Both the position numbers and the translations under genes were made by a program. This document shows, one piece after another, positions 12,357 through 23,061 of a stretch of 64,000 bases of DNA (within the stretch, counting starts at the first letter, position 1; each line of letters begins with the position of its first letter). Source of the stretch: Glycine soja (lineage: Eukaryota; Streptophyta; Magnoliopsida; Fabales; Fabaceae). The notes beneath the pieces are model-generated. The model had not been told where the DNA came from and did not search any database. It saw nothing but the letters and a program-made list of their open reading frames with translations. Location: NCBI RefSeq assembly GCF_004193775.1, contig NC_041006.1, forward strand, positions 23,839,744 through 23,903,743, in the 5' to 3' direction.

Positions 12357-12503
12357 ATGAACTCAAGTATAACGGAATCTGAGCTCCCATGCGGCGGTGA
12401 TAAGTTCTCCGATGCCGGTGATTTGAGGTGGAACTTAGGAATGAGTTCCGGCCAGAATTCAGAATCGCCTTTGAATAAGTTGGTTGTTTCAGAATCTTTT
12501 TAA
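12357..12503 (+). CDS. small unrecognised ORF (48 aa) in a locally GC-richer island
   Basis: An ATG at 12357 opens a 48-codon frame beginning MNSSITESELPCGGDK and ending VVSESF before TAA. Its base composition is clearly less AT-rich than the surrounding several kilobases, which is why I list it. I recognise no domain. It is hydrophilic, Ser/Gly-rich, with one Cys and no signal peptide or membrane segment. It could be an exon fragment of a decayed or captured gene rather than a real peptide gene, or chance. The opposite strand has a 101-codon frame across the same island that also shows no known domain. Confidence 0.2.
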   Translation: MNSSITESELPCGGDKFSDAGDLRWNLGMSSGQNSESPLNKLVVSESF

Positions 12504-15496
12504 GTCTTCCTTTGTAGTCAGCCAGCCCATAGCCTAGGCGTATATTATAACATATGCAAATTGTGTTTCTACCAATAAATAATTTACTTGATAGAATTAG
12601 GAAGGATTTCTGTTTAATATGATTTTCGTAATTCAAATAAAGAATGTTAAATCCATTAATCCTTTATTCAAATAATTTAGCCGCATATAAGAACGTTGAT
12701 TTATATATATATATATATAAAAGAAGAACGTTGATGTCAAGAAATTATTCAACTGAATTTATCAAATCTTTTAATGCATCATTTAAGATGTCTAAAAAAA
12801 ACCCCCACACACTGAATGTTTTTGAGGAACACACACTGAAATTGATGAATAAAAATAGGGGACAATATATACAAAATGATAACTAGGTTTCTATAAGTTT
12901 TGTAAATAAAAAATTATAAGTTAACAGTATATCTAGTAAATGATTATTTTAGAAAAAATATAAATATGGTTTTAATTTTTTTTAATAAATCCTTTGGACA
13001 AGGAAAAAGTTATCTGAAATTCTTCATCCCCTACGTCATTTTAAGCTGAATGATATTTTATTTTGACAATCATCATCTCAAATTTAAATCAAAATTGGTC
13101 TGACCAAGATGAACGCAATTCTAGCTACAATCACTATGAAGTCTTAATTACACCGCTAAGAACATCTTTATGAGCGTATTTAAGTAATTCATTTAAAATT
13201 TTTTATGTTATGTTAATTGTCTCCGCAATCTTTCATTACAGTTAAATAATTTAAATATATTTTTTTAATAGTATAATTTTAAATAATTCTTAAATGACAA
13301 TAAAATATTTTTTTACTTACTAACAATCATTACCGATAGAAATAACCGAAGCTTAATTTTATAAACAATCCTACATGACACATATATCGCCTTCAATGAT
13401 TAAAAAAAAAAAAAAAGATATTAAACCGTTGTGTCTAACATATACATATAAGCAACTCGATAAACAATCAAAGCTAAATATGTTCTAAATAACTCATACA
13501 CACAAATTACTAAAGAATCATAATTTTAACTTTTCCAAAAACATTATTGACCTTTTTTTTAAGAATAAATTATTTATTTGATCATTTATCTTATTTATCT
13601 TATTTTTGATTTAGTTTAATAATTTATCTTTTGAAAAGATTAATTTGATCCTTTTATCTTACTTTTTTGGTTCAATTTTATCCTTTCTCTTCTTAAAAAA
13701 ATTATTTGGTCTTTTATTTTCTTTTTTCTTTTTTTCAATTTGATCCTTATATTTTTTTTTTAATTTAATTCTTCAATCTAATAGATTAACGTTATTAATT
13801 ATTTAAAAATGATTTTTTTTGCTTCATTTTCCTCCTCTTTTTCCACTTTATTTTTAATAAAAAGAGTTTACTTTTAAATGACGTTAATCCTAAATGGATT
13901 GAATGACAGAACAAAAAAATAAAATAAATGACCAATATAAATTTTTAACAAAACAAAAATATAAATAACTAAATTAAACTTTTTAAAAGATAAAAATTCA
14001 AACTAAAAAAACCAAATAAATCATTTCTTATTTTTTTTAAAGTCAATGAACAACTTTATTTACTTCAAATCTTAAGGTGATCACAGTATAAGAACCAACT
14101 CCTAACTATAAATATACATTTTTTTTTTTTAAGACAATGAAGAACTTTATTTACTCCCAAATCTTAAGGGTGGTCATAGTTAAAGAACCAACTCCTACTA
14201 TAAATATAAACTTATTTTCTCTTTCTTTTTCTTTAACTTCTTTTATCACTTCACTTGTAATATTTATCATTTGTTATTATTTTTCATATATCTTTTTCCA
14301 CTTTAATACGTTTGAAATGAAAGATGAATAATTTGCGGTTCATTCAGGGGTCTGAATGTGAAAGTAATAATCAAGATGCATATGATACGATACTATGTAT
14401 GGTTTCCCTCTCTCAAAGTTTCATAAAATTATATATTGTAATCTTAATAATATCATATGTATTTGAGATTTAATACAGCATTTATTAAAGATGAGGAAAT
14501 TATAACATATAAAAGGCGGGTTATGTACAGGTAATAACTTTCAGCCACCACTCTATTAGATGATATTTGTAGTTGTAGGTATTTATGAATTTCATTAATA
14601 TTTGGAGGTACTCATAGATAATTATTAAAATATAATTTTTAAAATAGTGAAAATAAAAAAAAATTATGAAATATATATTTATATTAAATAAATAATTTTG
14701 AAAATATATTTATAATTAAAAATAAAAAAAAAATATTTACACTAGAATTTTAGCCTGTACAAAATAAATGTTTTATAACTAAAGTTTATATTAAATAAAT
14801 ATTTTTAAATATATAAATTGTACTATAATTAAAATTTATAATAAATAAATATTTTTCAACTTGTAAATTTATGATAAATAATTTTTATTGCGATGTAATA
14901 TTATTTTTAATTATTGATAAAAAATTTAAAATATTAAAAACCAAGTTAGAACTAAAGACATTAAAGATAATAGATTATAAGAGATAAAAAGTTAAGAAAA
15001 TTTTCTAAAAACACTTTCATTGAAGAATGGCGACTTAAAGCACCTTCGTTCAATCTAGTTCTTCTAATTTATACAATGAGAGAGAGATTAAAAATAAATT
15101 ATAACAACTTTCTTTATATATCATTTAAATATTAATAATTTATTTTTTTTTACGATTATAGGGCTATCTGATTGTAAAGCATATAAAAAGAAGAAAGTTT
15201 CTATAATGCTTAAGAGAAAGGTGGGATTTTACGGTATTAGTCAAAATTTGTAAAAAATTAAAGGTTTTTTTTATCAATTTTATTCAAAAATAAAGCTTTT
15301 GAGAGTTTAGACATATGATATTTATAAAATAAAATAATAAGTTGTTGGTCTGAAGTCCTGAAGTTAAGTTTTACGTTTGAATTAAGTAAATATAAAAAAT
15401 ATAGCTGGAAAAAACTTTCACTAAAAACAATCAATCAAAGTTTCTTAGTCATGATTAATCATAAAAGTTGGTAAATATTTTACACAAACATAATAT
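12504..15496. other. AT-rich intergenic, no gene seen
   Basis: Long poly-A/T runs and TTTATTTT-type filler. Around 14045-14215 a segment is locally duplicated: AATGAAGAACTTTATTTACT, then CAAATCTTAAGG, then AACCAACTCCTA ... TATAAATATA each occur twice about 95 bp apart. No coding region could be supported. Confidence 0.5.
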
Positions 15497-15519
15497 TATA
15501 TATATATATATATATATAT
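15497..15519. repeat. (TA)n microsatellite
   Basis: Uninterrupted TA dinucleotide run of about 23 bp. Confidence 0.95.
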
Positions 15520-15980
15520 TTACAAAATAAGAAGAATTTTGCCTATGTTTTGAGATGGAAGGAGTTTCGTATAAAAAATCTAAAATAGAAAGAACAAGTA
15601 GTATACTTATGAATTAATCTAAATATGATTGGTGACGAAGTGCAAATCTTTTAGCCCCAGTTTCCAAGATTGTATATCTCTTGCTTACCTGAATAACATT
15701 AAGGATTAACAAGTAAGCACCTGGAAGAGGAATGTGCCGTGTTAGGCGTTACTCATTCATTATTCAGAAAGAGAAAATTAAAGAAATCGTATACTTTTAT
15801 GTTGTATACTAATATTCCTATAAAACCCAAGGCAAGTTTAAATTGTGGATCACAATCAAATTTGGCTAACATCGAAAGTTTTATTTATGATTTCTCCATG
15901 GGAAGTCAATTCGGTTGGTTTCAATCGATTTTAGTTTTTCCTTTTACAACCGTTAAGGCTCCATTGGTCAAAATGATTAC

Positions 15981-15981
<1 letters not shown>

Positions 15982-16058
<77 letters not shown>
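15982..16058. repeat. (TTA)n microsatellite, about 26 units
   Basis: Perfect TTA trinucleotide run of 77 bp. The poly-Leu open frame across it is an artefact of the repeat. Confidence 0.97.
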
Positions 16059-17445
16059 TCACATCGCAATCCATGTGAACTAGAGGAGTGGTTACGCAAG
16101 TTCTTTCCCTAGAATGGAAAAAAGAAAAAATTAGTGTCTATGTGAATAATGGAAAACCGAAAATGTCTTTGAATGTGAATGGATTTTCGCAATCACTTGT
16201 TGATGGTTGACAATTGGGAAACCATGAATGTAGCTAGAAAAAATGTGAGGAAATTAAAAAAGGGCAATGTAACAGAGACCCCTAAACAGGAACAACACTG
16301 TTTGTGGCTATGTTTGTCGAAGTTGCTTGATTTCAATAGGAAACTGCCATGTTTCCATTTGGGTCAATGCCAATCAAGAGGCTTACGAATTTCTACTATG
16401 GGGAATGCATGAATTTCGCTCAGTTTTCTAACTGAATGTTCTCAACAAAATTTGGGGGGGGGGGTGGGGGTGTGAATGGTGATTTGTTTGTTGTCTTGTC
16501 TTGCACTTAATCGTGGTGAGCGCACAAAAAGCTAGTGGAGAAACTAGAACCTACTTTTCCAAAGAAAGTAAAGTATTGGAGTGGTTGAATGTGTTGAACA
16601 AGGTCCTTTCTTATTTGGGTAACGTGATGGACTTTGGGGGGCACATTGGAGCAAGTCTAGTGCTCAACGCAAACTCTTTACCAACCTTTGATGTCTGCCA
16701 TTTTCTTCTTTATATGCTCAGCATGATGATGGTTAGGGTTTAGTCATGTTGTATGCCTTTAGGACTTGCCTCTATGGACGACTGAAAATTGTGTAAGGGG
16801 TTTGATTTTATGACCTTTTTGTTGCATGTTTGAAGAACGAATTACTAGCCTAAATATAGGGTTACCTATGGTTTTTAATGCTGCATAGAGCAGAAGCCCA
16901 AATTAAGTTGTGCAGAGCAGATGGTAAATAATGCAAATTTAACCTATACTGAATACCAAGCTTGGCCCAAACCTCAAGCTCATTCAGGGGCTTTTTTGCA
17001 AAAATATTGCAACTATATTTTTTTTTTACGACAAAATATACTTTCACATTATCGTACTTGTAATTTTGACCATTAAAATATGCTCATATTTCTTATATTC
17101 AAAATTTAGTTTAAAATTAATTGATTTTTTTGGTATATGTTAGGGATGACAATAGAGTGGGGTGGATACATATAATAGGTTCTTGTCACCCTTCCTATTG
17201 TACCAAAATCCACCCCATGTCTACATGGATATTGCCAGGCAAATATTCACGAAATTTACAAATATTCATTAGTATCTATGTGATGAGAATCCTAAAATTG
17301 TCTAAATACATGGTCTTATGATCAGGAGTAGGACCAAACAGTCAGTGGATACTCTCTAACAAATGATAGTAGACATACTTAACAAGGTCCAAGTAGAGAA
17401 GGATGAATGCCTAAAGGAAGAAACACTACTAAGAATATCAATTGT
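16059..17445. other. intergenic; possible unrecognised gene fragments
   Basis: Less AT-rich than its left flank. Two open stretches on the plus strand (around 16150-16412 and 16501-16743) look mildly protein-like (for example TYFSKESKVLEWLNVLNKVL near 16546), but I cannot assign a family. A poly-G run sits at 16454-16470. At about 17141 a TAGGGATGACAATAG word resembles the end of short hAT-like plant elements, but no partner end was found. Confidence 0.35.
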
Positions 17446-17791
17446 TGTTGAAGGCTCAGACTAATTTGAAAGCCCATGTCAAATATGTTCATTTTTATAT
17501 ATTTATAATTTTTTGTTGTAATTTTGGCCCAAACTATTTTGAAGGCCCATGTTTATTTTTTCGTTCAGATACGCTATATGTATGAATTTCGTTTTCAATA
17601 GAAGGACTTTTGGGCATTTGATAAAATTTTGTGAGAACTTCTCTCTCTGGGTTCCTCGTTGAACCAATCTCGGACTTATCAAGGTAATCCTTGTGGCATC
17701 TACCCCGACTTATCTTCCCTCTCTTGAAGTGACATCATCCAAAACTCTATAACATATATCAAGCGATCCGCTCCTAGTAAGGATCACATCA
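17446..17791 (+). repeat. 5' LTR of the truncated Ty3 element (start uncertain)
   Basis: The right edge is set by the primer binding site two bases downstream: the LTR ends GGATCACATCA. The left edge is a guess at TGTTGAAGG (17446). With no 3' LTR present it cannot be confirmed. It contains a TATA-like segment near 17570. Confidence 0.5.
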
Positions 17792-17793
17792 TC

Positions 17794-17806
17794 TGGTATC
17801 AGAGTT
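17794..17806 (+). promoter_or_regulatory. primer binding site, initiator tRNA-Met type
   Basis: TGGTATCAGAG, the usual plant tRNA-iMet complement, lies two bases after the inferred LTR end. Confidence 0.8.
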
Positions 17807-18845
17807 TCAGCTCTTGTTATAGGTTCTATCCTATCTAATTTTTATTTTTTTTCTCTTTGTAATTTGTCTCAGGTTCGTGTTTTGTTTTGTTATTTGTGTT
17901 CCTTTTTCCAATCTTGTTTGCATCTTGTTGCATCTTGTTGCGTTCTTGTTCTTGTTATGTTCTTGTTCTTGTTTCTTTCAAATTCTGTGTCAAAAATTCT
18001 GTTTTGAATTTTGTTTCAAATTCTATTACAAAGTCTGTTACAAATTCTATTTGGGGACAATTTGGCTTACTGGAAGAATTTAGGGGTTTAGGGTTTAGTA
18101 GGCTCTTGAATCTATTTGCCTATTGGCTTGTTGAACGAAGCTTAATTGCCTATTGAATTTACCAGTGAGATTGGTTGAAGAACAATCCATTATCCTAGAC
18201 GAATTTTGAAAAAGAAAGCATTATATAAAAAAGGTTGCAGATTTGAAAAAAAAAGGTGGGTGTTTGATCTTTGAATGCAAATTTGAGGCAGTTAGAGACA
18301 TTTTTTTTGGCAAAAATCACAGACTAGGGATTTTCCTAGAGATTCTCCTCTCAATTCTGAGCATTTTGACATAAAGTGGGCCTCAAACGGACAACTGTAG
18401 AAAAAGTTACAACTATTTGAAGTTTACATGTCATCTTCATTAATTATGTTCTCTTTTTCTCTATAATTAAGTAGTTTCTTTGTTTCTTCTATTTTTTATT
18501 CAATCTGTTAGTTTGTTATTCAATCTATTAGTTTTCTATTCCATCGGTTAGTTTGTTATTCAATCTATTGGTTGTTATCCAATCTGTTATTTTATTATCC
18601 AATATGCTATTCCATAATTAAGTTATCTTTCCTGTTATATTACCTTGTGTGTCCAATTTGATTCATCCAGGAACTTAAGAGGGAGTGAGTGGTAAAAGGC
18701 AAGAGTGAAAAACATCACACAAAAGCCTATATTAAGAGCATCAAACACAAGTGAACTACCATCAAAGAGAGAAACACGTGAGTAGAGTGTGGTGAGGTCT
18801 TGCAACCTTTGTTTACATTATTGCAGAATTTTTTGTTCCTTAATT

Positions 18846-19815
18846 ATGGCAGGAGCTGGTGACGGTGGTGGTGAATATCATCAACTGGATGGATCTCAGC
18901 ACTTGTTACTGGACGTGATGACTACACAAATGCAACGTTTGCTGAACCGTAAAAATGAAGAGCTCTATGGACAAATAGAAGGACTTGAGCACCAAATGAA
19001 TCAGAATGTTGGGAGACCTTATGGTGGGAACAAAAGGGGCAATGATGGATCGAACCGAATGGAGGGGCAGAACAAAATTGAGGGAGTAAAACTCAATGTA
19101 CCTCCTTTCAAGGGCAGGAGTGATCCAGATGCCTACCTTGACTGGGAGATGAAAATTAAGCATGTATTCTCCTGCAATGATTATACTGAAGAGCAAAAGG
19201 TGAAGTTAGCAGCAACTGAGTTCTCAGACTATGCCCTTGTTTGGTGGAATAAAAATTAAAGAGAGATGATGAGAGAGGAAGGGCGGGAAATAGATACATG
19301 GACTGAGATGAGAAGTTGTGCGAAAGAGGTATGTTCCAACTAGCTACAACAGAACCATGTGACAGAAACTCTAGAGGTTGTCCCAGGGAAGTTTGACCAT
19401 GGAGGAGTACTACAAAGAGATGGAGATGACACTAGTGAGGACCAACATTGAAGAGGAAACTAAGGACACAATGGCTCGTTTTTTGAGTGGCCTAAATCCT
19501 GACATTAGAGATGTTGTTGAATTACAGGAGTGTGTGGAATTGGATGACTTGCTGCATAAGGCAGTCCATGTTGAACAGTTGAAGATGAAAATTGCAACAA
19601 GAAGGAACTCATCCAACAATTTCAACCAGAACTGGACCAATAGATCCAAGAAGGAAGGAGGCAACTCCTTCAGTCCCCGTGGAATTTCAACAGTTTCAAG
19701 TGCTAAAACCAAGCATAATTTTGCCTCATCGTCCAACATTGGTACCAGAAACAAAATGCTTCAAATGCTTAGGTAGAGGACATATTGCTTCTGAGTGTCC
19801 AATAGGAGGACCATG
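18846..19815 (+). pseudogene. Ty3 gag, broken
   Basis: Capsid/nucleocapsid polyprotein of the retroelement. An ATG at 18846 opens MAGAGDGGGEYHQLDG, followed by a coiled stretch (MQRLLNRKNEELYGQIEGLE) and the retrotransposon gag core (PPFKGRSDPDAYLDWEMKI ... FSDYALVWWNK). A TAA at 19257-19259 interrupts the core just after WWNKN. Later frames carry SLTMEEYYKEMEMTLVRTNI and the rest of the gag core, and a zinc knuckle CFKCLGRGHIASECP near 19757-19801. At least two frame changes separate these pieces. The zinc knuckle closely matches that of elements A and B further right, pointing to related gypsy lineages. Confidence 0.85.
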
Positions 19816-22113
19816 ATCGTGAAGGCAGATGGAGAAATCACCAGTGAATTTGAAATTAGTGAAGAAGAAGAAGTGGGAGAAGAGCTTAAGGAGGAAGCTA
19901 TGCAAGGTGATATGCTAATGGTGAGAAGGCTCTTGGGAAGTCAGATGCAGCCACTAGACGACACCCAAAGAGAAAATATTTTCCACACTAGGTGCACAGT
20001 TAATAGTAAGCTTTGCTCTTTAATTGTTGATGGAGGAAGCTATACCAATGTTGCAGGTTCTAGGTTAGTGTTCAAACTGAATTTGGATACTAAGCTCCAT
20101 CCTAGGCCATACAGACTTCAGTGGCTTAGTGAAGATGAAGAGGTAAAAGTGACTCAGCAGGTTGAGGTGTGTCTCACCATTGGAAGATACAATGATAGGG
20201 TGTTGTGTGACGTGGTTCCAATGGAGGCGACTCATATACTGTTGGGAAGACCATGACAGTATGACACCAAAGCAATGCATGATGGCTTCGCCAACAAGAT
20301 TTCTTTCCAACACCATAACCGAAATTGCTCCAATAGCTGCAAAGCAGGTTGAGGTGTGTCTCACTATTGGAAGATACAATGATAGGGTGTTGTGTGACGT
20401 GGTTCCAATGGAGGCGAGTCATATACTGTTGGAAAGACCATGACAGTATAACACCAAAGCAATGCATGATGGCTTCACCACCAAGATTTCTTTCCAACAC
20501 CATGACCGAAAGATTATTCTTAAACCTCTATCCCCTATAGAAGTGTGTGATGATCAAATCAAAATGAGAGAAAAGAGAGAACAAGAGAAAGAAAAGAGTG
20601 AAGCACTAAAGAGGAATAGGAAAAAGAAGAGTGATCCACATGAAAGAAAGAGTGATACACATGAGAGAAAATTTCATTTTTTAGCAAAGACGAGTGAAGT
20701 GAGGAAAATGTTACTTGCTCGTGAGCCACTCTATCTACTGTATTGTAAAGACAGTAAAATTTCTATATATATTTCTAATGAGTTAACTATTTCTGTTTCT
20801 CCTAGTGTTGAACTCTTATTGCAGGAATTTAAAGATGTTTTTCCCAAGGAGATTCCTCATGGACCGCCTCCCTCAAGAGGCATAGAACATCAAATTGACC
20901 TCTTTCCAGGAGCTTCATTGCCTAATAGATCAACTTACAAAAGCAATCCCCAAGAGATCGAGGAGATTAAGAAGCAAGTGCAAGACCTCATGCAGAAAGG
21001 GTGGGTGCAAGAAAGCTTGAGTCTGTGTGCCGTCGCAGTTATTCTAGTGCCCAAGACAGACGAAACTTAGAGGATGTGCACAGACTGCAGGGCCATCAAC
21101 AACATCACGGTAAAGTATAAACATCCCATTCCTAGGCTAGACAATATGTTGGATGAATTGCATGGAGCTTGTGTTTTCTCTAAAATTGATTTGAAAAGTG
21201 GGTACCATCAAATTAGGATTAGAGAGGGGGATGAATGGAAAACAACTTTCAAAACTAAGTATGGGTTGTATGAATTGTTGGTTATGCCCTTTGGGCTGAC
21301 CAATGCTCCTAGCACTTTCGTGAGATTAATGAACCATGTGTTAAGAGAATTTCTAGGAAAATTTGTTGTGGTTTATTTTAATGATATCTTGATTTACAAC
21401 AAATTTCATGATGGATATCTTGTGCATCTGAGACAAGTTATAGAGGCTTTTAGGCGTGAAAGCTTGTATGCTAACATGGATAAATGTGTGTTCTGTATGG
21501 ACCATGTTGTTTTCCTTGGTTTTGTTGTTAGTTCATAGGGAGTACAGGTTGATCAAGAAAAGGTGAAAGCCATTCAAGAATGGCCAACCCCCAAAAGTGT
21601 TGGTGAGGTAAGAAGCTTTCATGGTTTGACAAGTTTCTATAGGAGATTTGTTAAGGATTTTAGTACTATGGCAAAACCTCTTATTGAGATTTCCAAAAAA
21701 AATGTAGCATTTAAATGGGGGGAAAACAAGAACATGCATTCACTGCACTTAAGGAAAAATTGATGCATGCACCAATTCTTGCATTACTTAATTTTGACAA
21801 ATCCTTTGAAATTGAGTGTGACGCATCTGAGGTTGGGATAGGGGCTGTTTTAATGCAAGAGGGACATCCCATTGCCTACTTTAGTGAAAAATTGAATGAG
21901 GTTGTCCTTAATTATTCTACATATGACAAGGAGTTGTATACGTTGGTAAGGGCATTACAAAATTGGCAACATTACCTTCTACCCAAACAATTTTTTATAC
22001 ATAGTGACCATGAATCCTTGAAGCATCTTAAGGGTCAAAACAAACTAAGCAAGAGACATGCCAGGTTGGTAGAGTTTCTTGAACAATTCCAATATGTCAT
22101 CAAGTACAAGTAG
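19795..22113 (+). pseudogene. Ty3 protease / reverse transcriptase / RNase H, broken and truncated
   Basis: Replication enzymes of the element, in order: a protease region with LIVDGGSYTNVAGSRLVFKL (about 20020-20080); a charged linker; the RT entry (EFKDVFPKEIPHGPPPSRGI); the RT core with [15 protein letters not shown] and [15 protein letters not shown]; and the active-site block reading YFNDILIY, where one catalytic Asp is Asn. RNase H follows ([20 protein letters not shown]). A TAG near 21068 and another near 21536 split the frame. The protease region carries a 187-bp tandem duplication. The frame ends after QYVIKYK at 22113, so the rest of pol is gone. Confidence 0.88.
20161..20512 (+). 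repeat. 187-bp tandem duplication inside the Ty3 protease region
   Basis: GTTGAGGTGTGTCTCAC occurs at 20161 and again at 20348. The following sequence (ATAGGGTGTTGTGTGACGTG, then AAGCAATGCATGATGGCTTC, then AAGATTTCTTTCCAACACCA) is repeated with few differences. The duplication shifts the frame, since 187 is not a multiple of 3. Confidence 0.93.
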
Positions 22114-22610
22114 GATTGTCAAATCGGGCCAGGCTCGGTGGGCTGGCCTGGCCCGTTCTCCAAAAAAGCTGGACCGGGCTAAAATTTGAGACCCGTAAAC
22201 CGTTTAGGCCCACCCCATTTAGCCTGCAATATCAAGAATAATTTACAGAGATTATAAATAGTTAGTTACAGAGATTGGAGCTTGGAAGGATAGGTATTTA
22301 GCTTAAATAGGAGGAGAGGTTGGAACAATTAGTTAGTTCAGTGATAGAATTCTGTAGAGTTGTATGATTTGTCGTATTGCAAGGAAATTAATTGACTACG
22401 GTGGAATAAATTCAATACAATACATTATTTACATTATTGGAATTTTCTATATTTATTATTTAAATTGGTTTGCATTGCTGATGAACATTGTTAAAAACTT
22501 CTAAATACTTAGTTGCGGATTTATTTGACTCACTATTCTTTGATTATTTGTGTTTTTGAAGCAAGTTTCTTTATTTTGAATTGTGTTTGTTTTTTAAAGT
22601 CTTCATGCTT
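22114..22610. other. sequence replacing the 3' half of the Ty3 element
   Basis: Begins TAGGATTGTCAAATC followed by a GC-rich GGGCC/GGCCC-rich stretch (22120-22215), a composition seen at the ends of some hAT-like plant elements. AT-rich sequence with a TATAAATAG-like word follows near 22252. No second end was found. Confidence 0.3.
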
Positions 22611-22611
22611 A

Positions 22612-22760
22612 TTTGTTTTTCAAACAGGGGTGCAGCAAGACCAGAGATTTGGATAGTGAGGTGCTATTGGAGCAATTTCCTGCTTTGCAGCAGCTGCTGT
22701 ATCGACTTTTTGCCAGAGTCTTGGTATCACTTGGCAATAGTCATGAAAATGTAATTTCCA
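22612..22760 (+). pseudogene. possible exon remnant of a clathrin-assembly (ANTH-domain) protein
   Basis: One frame reads KTRDLDSEVLLEQFPALQQL followed by LYRLF. It resembles the segment in plant AP180/CALM-like assembly proteins where LLEQLPALQQLL is characteristic. A TTTTTCAAACAG acceptor-like sequence precedes it. After LYRLF the match fails unless the frame is shifted. No neighbouring ANTH exons were seen, so this is at best a relic or captured exon. The assignment rests on a short motif from memory. Confidence 0.4.
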
Positions 22761-22999
22761 AGCTAATCTATAGGTTTAGTTGGGGTTATTGTATCAATAG
22801 TACATGCCAATTTAACATATTTATATGGTTTTGCAATGATTTTTGCAGACTTTCTTTAATCCTGACACATGGCCCAATTTAACATATTTGTATAAATTAT
22901 TATTGCAATACTCTTAAAGTTTATATATTATTTCAAATTCTAAATTGTAACGTTCAACAAATAAATTTACTTCATAATCAAATCACAATTTTACTACTT

Positions 23000-23002
<3 letters not shown>

Positions 23003-23059
<57 letters not shown>
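23003..23059. repeat. (AT)n microsatellite
   Basis: Perfect AT dinucleotide run of about 57 bp. Confidence 0.97.

Positions 23060-23061
<2 letters not shown>

Larger units (their letters stand above)
17446..22113 (+). mobile_element. Ty3/gypsy LTR retrotransposon, 5' part only
   Basis: A 5' LTR, a primer binding site, gag, protease, RT and RNase H follow in plus orientation. The sequence then stops at 22113, where RNase H should lead into integrase. No integrase and no 3' LTR follow. The junction at 22114 leads into unrelated sequence beginning TAGGATTGTCAAATC. Coding frames are broken repeatedly. Confidence 0.85.

Noticed and set aside
15739..16083. 114-codon frame with a long poly-Leu run
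   Set aside because: The Leu run is the TTA microsatellite; the rest has no domain support.
17141..17300. TAGGGATGACAATAG hAT-like element end
   Set aside because: No partner TIR or target duplication found; the resemblance is one short word.
22116..22215. GGGCC-rich start of a possible hAT-like element
   Set aside because: Only one end is visible and no target duplication could be found.
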